From a bacterium (lineage in GTDB: Bacteria > Fidelibacterota > Marinisomatia > Marinisomatales > JAHJCW01), in contig JAUXHY010000102.1 of NCBI GenBank assembly GCA_030621275.1, positions 1-5,663 on the forward strand: 5,663 nucleotides of DNA, written 5' to 3'. Below, one piece after another: positions 1 to 5,663 of this stretch. The notes under the pieces are model-generated. The model had not been told where the DNA came from. It saw only the letters and a program-made list of their open reading frames with translations, and did no database searches. Within the stretch, counting starts at the first letter, position 1, and each line of letters starts with the position of its first letter. The translations under genes and the position numbers were made by a program.

Positions 1-218
1 TCGATAGGCGCATTATTGGCATCATGAGGATGAATACCGGCAGCGGCAAATACATTTTTATGATTTTGAGCAATCGATAAACTTCGCCAAGAACTTTCTA
101 TATCAATCCCCGGGCAAATTACTTTACCAACACCGTGTTCTTTGGCACGATCCAAAACAGCATCAAGGTTTTTAGACCAAGAGCCCATATAAAGATGACA
201 ATGTGAGTCGATTAACAT
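1..218 (-). CDS. tatD: TatD-family metal-dependent hydrolase / DNase, N-terminal part (partial)
   Basis: The first 72 codons of a gene that runs out of the left window edge. The start is ATG at 218-216. The N-terminus reads MLIDSHCHL, the HxH metal-binding motif (His6, His8) that opens TatD/YcfH/YabD proteins. A second family motif, GIHPHDA, lies at residues 61-67 (His63, His65). The intervening VICPGID segment (33-39) fits the second strand of the TIM barrel. TatD proteins are divalent-metal hydrolases, several with 3'-5' exonuclease or DNase activity; the exact substrate of this one cannot be told. Most of the roughly 250-residue family length is outside the window, so the later metal and catalytic residues are unseen. 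No Shine-Dalgarno is visible before the ATG. It is read in the same direction as metG and holB, and tatD commonly follows metG in bacteria; here a three-gene cassette on the other strand separates them. The family call is firm; the symbol is generic. Confidence 0.9.
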   Translation of the reverse strand, partial: MLIDSHCHLYMGSWSKNLDAVLDRAKEHGVGKVICPGIDIESSWRSLSIAQNHKNVFAAAGIHPHDANNAPI

Positions 219-309
219 ATAGTAATTTACTTTATTTCAGATTGAATATAACAATCCCCTAAATTTTGTTTATTTTAAATATAGACCCAGACTTAAATTA
301 TCATAAATC

Positions 310-331
310 TTCTGCAGAATATTCTGCAGAA
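310..331. repeat. 22-bp perfect palindrome made of two tandem 10-bp palindromes
   Basis: The half-site TTCTGCAGAAT is followed directly by its exact reverse complement, giving a 22-bp perfect inverted repeat centred between 320 and 321. Each half contains the 10-bp palindrome TTCTGCAGAA (310-319 and 322-331), so the element is both a tandem direct repeat with a 12-nt period and an inverted repeat. It lies in the divergent gap between tatD and the glycosyltransferase, ending 11 nt before the glycosyltransferase ATG. The symmetry suits a dimeric or tetrameric DNA-binding regulator. If transcribed it could form an 8-bp stem with a 6-nt AATATT loop in the 5' leader. No T-run follows it on either strand, so a terminator is unlikely. 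The regulatory role is inferred; the repeat itself is directly visible. Confidence 0.6.
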
Positions 332-342
332 TTTGGATATTA

Positions 343-1461
343 ATGCATCTACTTACTTTATTTTTTGTTATAGATGGTAGTCATACCAAAAAGAGAATCA
401 TTGCTTTTAAAAACAATGTGGATAAACTTACTATTGTTTCTTACTATCGAAATAAAAATGTAGAGTATGAAAATCACCATAACTTAGGCAGATCTCCACA
501 AAAACATTATATTCGCAGGTTTATTAAATTGATTTTCGCTATACCTCGACTTTTAAAAATATTATCTAATAATCCCGAAATCGATGTTGTATATGCCTGG
601 AATTTTGATGTCGCACTGTTATTTATTTTATCAACATTATTTTCGAAACGTCATTATAAATTCTTCTACGAAGTAGCAGATATCAAACCAATTCTTTTAT
701 CCAAATCAATTGCAGGAAAAATTCTTAGAAAATTGGAACAATTTATATTAAATAATACTGATTATCTGTGCGTTACATCAGAAGATTTTATAAATAACTA
801 TTTTGATAAATATTATAAGTATCGTGCTAACATTCACATTTTAGAAAATAAAGTTTTTCCAAAAATTGATAACACATTAATTACTAAATCTTATAAAACG
901 TCTGATAGCTCTAAATGGAAAATAGGGTATACTGGATTATTAAGATGCAATACTAGCTTACAATTACTGTTTGAACTGGCAACTCGCCTACCGGGAAATA
1001 TTGAAATAATTTTAGCAGGGCGACCTGAAGAGCATGCAAAAGATACTTTTAAGAAATTGGCCAATCTTGAGAATACAAATTATATCGGTGAATATGAATA
1101 TCCTGATGATTTACCAAATATTTATTCCAAAATAGATATTATCTGGAGCGCTGATTTTTCAGATTCAACCGATAATAGCAAATGGTTATTACCTAATAGG
1201 ATTTATGAAGCTGGGCTATTTGCAATACCACAATTATGTTTTTCAGCAAATGAAGCAATCTGTAAATATATGAAATCACTTAATATCGGTTGGATTTTGG
1301 AAGAAGCAAATATTGAATCCTTGCTAAAATTTTTCTCAGCATTAACCAGCAAACAATATCAACAGACAAAATCAAAATATTATGGTCTACCGTCTGATCA
1401 ATTTTCAGGGGATGAACAAATTAAATCACTTTTGAATAACATAGAAGACGAATTACAATAA
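343..1461 (+). CDS. GT-B-fold glycosyltransferase (GT4-like), surface polysaccharide type
   Basis: A 372-residue protein, a normal length for a GT4-like sugar transferase. The N-terminal Rossmann half includes DVVYAWNFDVALLF (81-94), YEVADIKP (109-116), NNTDYLCVTSEDF (137-149, the usual 'aD.vi.vS' strand) and ILENKV (166-171, equivalent to the 'vi.Npvd' linker). The C-terminal nucleotide-sugar-binding half shows WKIGYTGLLR (192-201), IEIILAGRPEE (220-230), NYIGEYEYPDDLPNIYSKIDI (from 246) and LPNRIYEAGLFAIP (283-296). Glu289 fits the second Glu of the EX7E motif, but the position of the first (281) is Trp. Donor and acceptor cannot be told. No signal peptide is evident; it probably acts in the cytoplasm at the inner membrane face. 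The start is the first ATG; an in-frame stop lies at 304-306 with no better start between. It is first in a three-gene plus-strand cassette, 50 nt before the methyltransferase. Confidence 0.82.
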   Translation: MHLLTLFFVIDGSHTKKRIIAFKNNVDKLTIVSYYRNKNVEYENHHNLGRSPQKHYIRRFIKLIFAIPRLLKILSNNPEIDVVYAWNFDVALLFILSTLFSKRHYKFFYEVADIKPILLSKSIAGKILRKLEQFILNNTDYLCVTSEDFINNYFDKYYKYRANIHILENKVFPKIDNTLITKSYKTSDSSKWKIGYTGLLRCNTSLQLLFELATRLPGNIEIILAGRPEEHAKDTFKKLANLENTNYIGEYEYPDDLPNIYSKIDIIWSADFSDSTDNSKWLLPNRIYEAGLFAIPQLCFSANEAICKYMKSLNIGWILEEANIESLLKFFSALTSKQYQQTKSKYYGLPSDQFSGDEQIKSLLNNIEDELQ

Positions 1462-1511
1462 TTACTTTTTTGTAGCTAATTTTAGATATAAAATATATAA
1501 ACATACACATC

Positions 1512-2252
1512 GTGGAAAAAATAATTAATTTAATTTTGGGCTTGTTTAACTTGAGATTAATCAAGACAACGCACCTTAAAAATATATCTAATAATCTAGG
1601 TTATATATCAGCAAAAGAAACAGTAAAAAGCGCTCAACAAGAAGGACTTTCAGTTTGTGATTATGTCGAAAAAATATGGAATCAGGTAGGAGAAACCAAA
1701 AAAGTTATTGATAGTATGGAAAAGCTCGGTGTATTTGAAAAGATAAATCCCACTGTGTGTGAAATCGGTACGGGTACGGGTAGATACATGGAGAAATTTA
1801 TTGAAAAATGTAATCCTGAGAGATACGAAAGTTACGAAACTGCACAGGATTGGTCAGATTGGTTAAATAAAAACTATAATATTATATCTTTAGAAACTAA
1901 TGGACATTCTTTAAAAAACACCAAAGATAATTCTATAGACATTATTCATTCACACGGAGTTTTTGTTTATCTTCCATTTTTTGATTCTTTACGATACTTC
2001 AAGGAAATCGAAAGAGTTACAAGCACAAACTCTTATATTATCTTTGATTGCATTACAGATGATTGTTTAAATAAAAAATCATTAAATAAATGGCTTAATT
2101 CTGACTACAATTTCCCACGAATATTGCCTGAAAAGTACATTTTTGACTTTTTCCCAAGCAATAAATACAAGTTAATTGGGAAATTTTTTACTCCTTACGG
2201 ACAGGGTAAATCGAAATATTTTGTTTTCAAGCGTACCGACCTTGATCAGTAA
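1512..2252 (+). CDS. Class I SAM-dependent methyltransferase, probably acting on a glycan
   Basis: A 246-residue protein with the Rossmann-type SAM-binding core. Motif I is VCEIGTGTGRY (82-92); the acidic residue after strand 2 is probably Glu109 in YESYETAQDW. The DIIHSHGVFVYLP segment (143-155) is the motif II/strand 4 region, followed by the helix SLRYFKEIERV (159-169) and the strand SYIIFD (174-179). The N-terminal lead-in, with TVKSAQQEGLSVCDYVEKIW (37-56), is typical of methyltransferases I associate with O-antigen and exopolysaccharide clusters, often beside glycosyltransferases as here. A methyl transfer to a sugar or a glycan-linked group is therefore the likely reaction, but the acceptor is inferred from context. 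The start is GTG at 1512; the frame is stopped upstream at 1473-1475 and contains no ATG in between, and the next in-frame ATG is too far inside. No Shine-Dalgarno is seen. The end overlaps the next gene's likely TTG start by 11 nt, suggesting co-translation. Confidence 0.8.
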   Translation: MEKIINLILGLFNLRLIKTTHLKNISNNLGYISAKETVKSAQQEGLSVCDYVEKIWNQVGETKKVIDSMEKLGVFEKINPTVCEIGTGTGRYMEKFIEKCNPERYESYETAQDWSDWLNKNYNIISLETNGHSLKNTKDNSIDIIHSHGVFVYLPFFDSLRYFKEIERVTSTNSYIIFDCITDDCLNKKSLNKWLNSDYNFPRILPEKYIFDFFPSNKYKLIGKFFTPYGQGKSKYFVFKRTDLDQ

Positions 2253-3237
2253 ATCTACACTTCAAATATTTAATATATTTTCTATTTTAATCATTTTGGT
2301 CTTTTGCTCATGCAATTTACTCACTACTCAAAGTGAAGCAGATATTAACTATAAGCAGGAAATGCGTGATTTTGTACAAGAAATATCAAGCTACTCCAAG
2401 AATATAAACTCTCAGTTTATAATTATACCACAAAATGGTGTTGAATTATTAACACACAATGGCGTAGAGAACGAAAGTCCTAATTTAGAATATATTAATT
2501 CCATAGATGGTATAGGACAAGAAGATCTATATTATGGCTATAATAATGACAATCAAGTTACTCCATCAGCAACAACATATTATATTACATCTTTTTTAAA
2601 TATCGCTAAAGCAAACCAAATTAAAATATTGGTTACCGATTATTGCTCAACAACATCCTTTATTGATGATTCATATAATAAAAATATGCAAAATGGCCAT
2701 GTTTCATTTGCAGCCGATCACCGAGAACTTGACAATATTCCTGAGTATCCCAATCCGATTTACAATGAAAATGATAATGATATTACAAATATGGATAAAA
2801 GTAAGAATTTCTTGTATTTAATAAATCCTTCAAGGTTTACCTCTAAACAATCATTTATTGATGCTGTTACACTATCAAATTATGATTTGCTAATTATGGA
2901 TTATTTCTTCAATGATGAGGAATTTACTGAAGTAGAGTTGAATGAATTGCGTCAGAAGGCCAATGGTGGAAAACGATTACTAGTATCGTATATGAGCATT
3001 GGTGAAGCCGAAGACTATCGTTATTATTGGCAATCTGATTGGAGTTCAAATCCACCCAGATGGATGTCAGCAGAAAATCCTGATTGGAAAGGAAATTTTA
3101 AAGTCAAATATTGGAATCCAAGTTGGAAAGAAATTATTTATGGCAGTACAAATTCATATCTTGATAAAATTATTGACAAAGGTTTTGATGGAGTTTATTT
3201 AGATATAATCGATGCCTTTGAGTATTTTGAAAACTGA
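2242..3237 (+). CDS. MJ1477/TM1410-family putative glycoside hydrolase (GH114-related), predicted lipoprotein, circularly permuted
   Basis: About 331 residues from a TTG start at 2242. This start yields a compact signal peptide: Lys4, a hydrophobic run (roughly 12-20), then the lipobox-like LVFCSC with Cys24 as the likely lipidated residue. An alternative TTG at 2176 adds 22 residues and overlaps the methyltransferase by 77 nt; the first ATG (2362) would lose the signal. Motifs in order: FIIIPQNGVELL (59-70), IDGIGQEDLYYGY (88-100), ILVTDYC (129-135), ADHRELDNIP (158-167), NFLYLINP (189-196), NYDLLIMDYF (213-222), SYMSIGEAEDYRYYW (249-263), WKGNFKVKYW (282-291) and GFDGVYLDIIDAFEYFE (314-330). 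These are the signatures of the TIM-barrel family once misannotated as cysteinyl-tRNA synthetase (MJ1477) and grouped with GH114 endo-alpha-1,4-polygalactosaminidases. In TM1410, as I recall it, the SIGEAEDYR and YLDxxD motifs come first and IIPQNG later; here the halves are swapped. Asp321 and Asp324 of YLDIID are candidate active-site acids. Activity is unproven. Last gene of the cassette, convergent with metG. Confidence 0.8.
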   Translation: MISKSTLQIFNIFSILIILVFCSCNLLTTQSEADINYKQEMRDFVQEISSYSKNINSQFIIIPQNGVELLTHNGVENESPNLEYINSIDGIGQEDLYYGYNNDNQVTPSATTYYITSFLNIAKANQIKILVTDYCSTTSFIDDSYNKNMQNGHVSFAADHRELDNIPEYPNPIYNENDNDITNMDKSKNFLYLINPSRFTSKQSFIDAVTLSNYDLLIMDYFFNDEEFTEVELNELRQKANGGKRLLVSYMSIGEAEDYRYYWQSDWSSNPPRWMSAENPDWKGNFKVKYWNPSWKEIIYGSTNSYLDKIIDKGFDGVYLDIIDAFEYFEN

Positions 3238-3326
3238 GGTATAGAACGCATTGATAATTTACTATTTATAACTTTCTACTTCCTTATTAGTCCAAAATCA
3301 CTAATATTAATCGTCTAATATTTAAA

Positions 3327-5204
3327 TTAAAATATTTTAAATCCGCTTTTAACTTTATCAGAATCAATAATGATTAATGATAAATCCTTTCCTTTTTTTG
3401 CTGCAAGCAACATTCCATTTGACTCAACACCACATATTGTAACTGGTTCAAGATTGGCTACAATCACAATCATTTTCCCAATTAATTCTTCCGGTTTGTA
3501 ATGCTCTGCAATTCCACCTACAATCTGCTGTTTTTCCTCTCCAACCTCAATTTGTAACTTCAGTAACCGATCTGCTCCTTCAATCTTTTCCGCTTTCAAT
3601 ATAAGAGCTGTTTTTAACTCAACTTTTTGAAATTCATCATAAGTAATTATATTGTCCTGAATGGTCTGTTTAACTTTTTCAGCAACAGGCTCTTCAACTT
3701 TAATCCGTGGAAACAAAGGTGAATGTTTTTTTAGAATTGTCCCTGATTTTAGAATTCCCCACTTTAGATTCGCACCATTAGCACCCAAAGTATCTAGAAT
3801 TATTTCCGTTCTGTTTGGCATTACCGGTTGCAATAATAAAGCGCTAATGCGCAACGACTCCGATGCAGTATACAAGACTCTTGCCGCAGCCGATTTATCA
3901 GTCTTTACTAATTTCCAAGGTGCTTGTTGTTCCATATATCTATTAATACTGCGAACAAATTGCAATATTTCTTCGATAGCTTCATTTATCCGCATTTTTT
4001 CAATTAATTGATTCACATACATGATAACAGATTCGGCGCTTTTTTGAATTTTAGTTTCTTCTTCTGTCAATTCATTATATTCGGGAATTACATTTTCAAA
4101 ATTCTTTGCAATTAGCGTGGACACTCTGCTAAATAAATTTCCGAAATCATTAGCCAAATCACTATTATATCGTTTGATAAACGATTCAGGAGTAAAGGAT
4201 GCGTCTTGCCCAAGTACCATCTCGCGCATTAAATAATAACGAAGAGGATCGACGCCGTATTTGTCAATCAAATCCAATGGATTAACTACATTTCCTAAAG
4301 ATTTACTCATCTTGGATTCACCGCTTAACCACCAACCGTGCGCAAAAATCGTTTTAGGCTGCGGAATACCTGCCGAAAAAAGCATAGTTGGCCAATATAC
4401 TGCGTGCGTCATCAAAATATCTTTACCGATTAAATGAACCGCAGGCCACCATTTTTTAAAAGATTTATCATCAGATAAATAACCTGGAGCAGTAACATAA
4501 TTGATGAGCGCATCAAACCAAACGTAGGTTACATAATCTTTATCAAACGGTAATTCGATTCCCCAATTCAATCGGCTTTTTGGGCGCGAAATACATAAAT
4601 CATCAAGCGGTTGCCGCAAAAAGCCCAATATTTCATTTTTTCTATGCTTTGGTTGAATAAAATCCGGATTTTCATTTATATAATTGATGAGTTTTTGTTG
4701 ATATTTACTCATCTTGAAAAAATAATTTTTCTCAGTAATTGCTTCTAATGGCTTATCGTGTTGCGGACATTTTCCGTCAACTAATTCTTTCTCGGTATAA
4801 AATCGCTCACAACCCACACAGTATTGCCCGGTGTATTCGTCAAAATAAATATCGCCTTTTTCATATACAAATTCCAAAATATGTTGCACAACTTTTTTGT
4901 GGCGTTTCTCGGTTGTGCGGATAAAATCATCGTATCGGATATGTAATTTTTCCCATAGATCTGTAAAACGCGGCGCCATTTCATCGCAGTGTTTCTGCGG
5001 TAATATGCTTTTTTCATCGGCAGCTTGTTGAATTTTTTGCCCGTGCTCATCCAGGCCGGTAAGGAAGAATACTTCCTCTCCCGCAGTGCGATGGAATCGC
5101 GCCAAAACATCTGCTAAAATAGTTGTGTAGGCATGGCCAATATGCGGTTTGTCATTTACATAATAAAGTGGTGTTGTTAAAAAATAGTTGTTTTTACCGG
5201 ACAT
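3327..5204 (-). CDS. metG: Methionyl-tRNA synthetase with C-terminal tRNA-binding domain
   Basis: Complete, 625 residues; charges tRNA-Met with methionine in the cytoplasm, for both initiation and elongation. The class Ia catalytic core has the HIGH motif exactly (21-24, in KPHIGHAYT) and KMSKS exactly (298-302). The connective insert has a single zinc knuckle with Cys129, Cys132, Cys146 and His149, the CxxC...CxxH pattern of the Thermus thermophilus type rather than the two-knuckle E. coli type. VTYVWFDALINY (225-236) and LANDFGNLFSR (350-360) are family signatures, and Trp430 in QQAPWKL sits in the anticodon-binding helical domain. Residues about 522-625 form the Trbp111-like OB-fold tRNA-binding domain (KVELKTALILKAEKIEGADR; IVGGIAEHY; SNGMLLAA). 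The start is ATG 2 nt after the stop of the upstream holB-like gene, so the two are almost certainly co-transcribed. No Shine-Dalgarno is visible; the leader is A/T-rich. The gene is intact with no missing key residue. Confidence 0.97.
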   Translation of the reverse strand: MSGKNNYFLTTPLYYVNDKPHIGHAYTTILADVLARFHRTAGEEVFFLTGLDEHGQKIQQAADEKSILPQKHCDEMAPRFTDLWEKLHIRYDDFIRTTEKRHKKVVQHILEFVYEKGDIYFDEYTGQYCVGCERFYTEKELVDGKCPQHDKPLEAITEKNYFFKMSKYQQKLINYINENPDFIQPKHRKNEILGFLRQPLDDLCISRPKSRLNWGIELPFDKDYVTYVWFDALINYVTAPGYLSDDKSFKKWWPAVHLIGKDILMTHAVYWPTMLFSAGIPQPKTIFAHGWWLSGESKMSKSLGNVVNPLDLIDKYGVDPLRYYLMREMVLGQDASFTPESFIKRYNSDLANDFGNLFSRVSTLIAKNFENVIPEYNELTEEETKIQKSAESVIMYVNQLIEKMRINEAIEEILQFVRSINRYMEQQAPWKLVKTDKSAAARVLYTASESLRISALLLQPVMPNRTEIILDTLGANGANLKWGILKSGTILKKHSPLFPRIKVEEPVAEKVKQTIQDNIITYDEFQKVELKTALILKAEKIEGADRLLKLQIEVGEEKQQIVGGIAEHYKPEELIGKMIVIVANLEPVTICGVESNGMLLAAKKGKDLSLIIIDSDKVKSGFKIF

Positions 5205-5206
5205 AA

Positions 5207-5663
5207 TTATTTTAAGTTTTTTTGAATATTGATTAATAAGTTAGTTAAAATTAATGACATATACAGATTTTTTCCTATGGCTTCTATTGCATTTTCGAGT
5301 AAAATATCAATTTTATGCAAATCTGCATTAGGATAATTTTTATTAAATTGCTGCATAAAATCCATTAACTCTGGTCGATGCAATTCATCACTTACACCTA
5401 TCCGCAAACGATAAACACTTTTAAACCATAATTGTAACAAATAAATATTATGTTGAAATTGAGATATGTCCTTTCTGATCAATTGTGAATTATCATTTAC
5501 AAATTTATGCCACTTCTTTCCGTCCTCATTAATTACAAACATTGATAATTCTTGAATCAACTTTAAGAGATTATCCACTGAATCATTTGATATAGCTAAC
5601 GCCATACGCATATCGCCTTGAGAAATACATGATATTAATTCAGCTGATTTACTATCAATATCG
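5207..5663 (-). CDS. holB: DNA polymerase III delta' subunit-like protein, C-terminal part (partial)
   Basis: The frame is open to the right window edge, so the 151 residues seen are the C-terminal part of a longer protein; the Met codon at 5611 is internal. The visible sequence begins with SAELISCISQGDMRMALAI, matching the end of the AAA+ lid domain of clamp-loader subunits ('ia..s.Gd.r.Al'). A mostly helical tail follows, with QLWFKSVYRLRIG, then ELMDFMQQFNKNYPNADLHK, then ENAIEAIGKNLYMSLILTNL, which fits the C-terminal collar domain of delta' (HolB). Delta' is the stator of the clamp loader, which opens the sliding clamp during replication. The Walker and zinc regions that would confirm this lie outside the window. 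Position supports the call: it ends 2 nt before metG, and holB is often close upstream of metG in bacteria. A DnaX-type or other AAA+ subunit is the alternative; the tail is too diverged to exclude it fully. Confidence 0.68.
   Translation of the reverse strand, partial: DIDSKSAELISCISQGDMRMALAISNDSVDNLLKLIQELSMFVINEDGKKWHKFVNDNSQLIRKDISQFQHNIYLLQLWFKSVYRLRIGVSDELHRPELMDFMQQFNKNYPNADLHKIDILLENAIEAIGKNLYMSLILTNLLINIQKNLK

Noticed and set aside
219..342. Promoters for the divergent tatD and glycosyltransferase genes, such as a TAnnTTTG-like match near 265-272.
   Set aside because: The best match differs from the Bacteroidota -7 consensus and has no convincing upstream partner; sigma-70 boxes at proper spacing were not found either. 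Promoters are expected here but cannot be placed.
343..3237. Low GC of the cassette as evidence of horizontal transfer.
   Set aside because: Hand counts on sample lines give roughly 23-37% GC in the cassette, but the holB tail (about 20-25%) and parts of metG (about 28%) are just as low, so composition does not separate it from its neighbours.
2242..3237. Reading the hydrolase as a cysteinyl-tRNA synthetase, the historical label of MJ1477.
   Set aside because: It has no HIGH or KMSKS motif, it carries an export signal, and its motifs are those of the TM1410/GH114-like barrel family; the old label is a known misannotation.
2242..3237. Hydrolase gene truncated at its 3' end, since the YLDxxD motif is usually followed by another half-protein.
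   Set aside because: The missing half is present at the N-terminus of the same frame, so the protein looks complete but rearranged.
223..3263. The 9-mer TAATTTACT occurs at 223-231 and 3255-3263, on both sides of the cassette, like a target-site duplication.
   Set aside because: A 9-nt A/T-rich match between two gaps of about 100 nt is expected fairly often by chance, and no terminal inverted repeats or transposase accompany it.
3303..3322. Possible terminator hairpin between the convergent hydrolase and metG genes: AATATTA and TAATATT arms with a 6-nt loop.
   Set aside because: The stem is entirely A/T, only 7 bp, in an AT-rich gap, and no clean T-run follows on either strand. It is too weak to call.

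Overview
The window is bacterial, AT-rich and gene-dense. It suggests a bacterium outside the well-studied model groups, possibly in the wider Bacteroidota/FCB assemblage. The hints are that none of the visible start sites has a Shine-Dalgarno sequence, that one gene has a Bacteroidota-style lipoprotein signal, and that GTG and TTG starts are used. No marker here fixes the phylum, so this assignment is an inference.

The layout is a housekeeping strand interrupted by a small accessory cassette. On the minus strand, in order of transcription, are the C-terminal part of a clamp-loader delta' subunit (holB-like, cut by the right window edge), then metG (methionyl-tRNA synthetase, 2 nt after the holB stop), and, about 3.1 kb further on, the start of a TatD-family metal-dependent hydrolase (cut by the left edge). 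The order holB, metG, tatD is a familiar bacterial neighbourhood; in Bacillus subtilis holB, metS and yabD lie close together in the same order. All three are read in the same direction here.

Between metG and tatD, on the opposite strand, lies a three-gene cassette (343-3237): a GT-B-fold glycosyltransferase, a class I SAM-dependent methyltransferase of the kind found in surface-polysaccharide clusters, and a predicted lipoprotein of the MJ1477/TM1410 (GH114-related) putative glycoside hydrolase family. The methyltransferase and hydrolase genes overlap. The first two genes suggest synthesis and methyl decoration of a surface glycan; the third could be an envelope-anchored enzyme acting on a glycan. 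That joint role is inferred from context only.

The most striking observation is that the hydrolase reads as a circular permutation of the TM1410-type protein: the motifs normally in the C-terminal half come first, and the protein stops just after the motif that normally sits in the middle. A second is a perfect 22-bp palindrome, made of two tandem 10-bp palindromes, 11 nt upstream of the glycosyltransferase start in the divergent tatD/glycosyltransferase gap. No RNA genes, insertion sequences, CRISPR arrays or intergenic stretches over 300 bases were seen.
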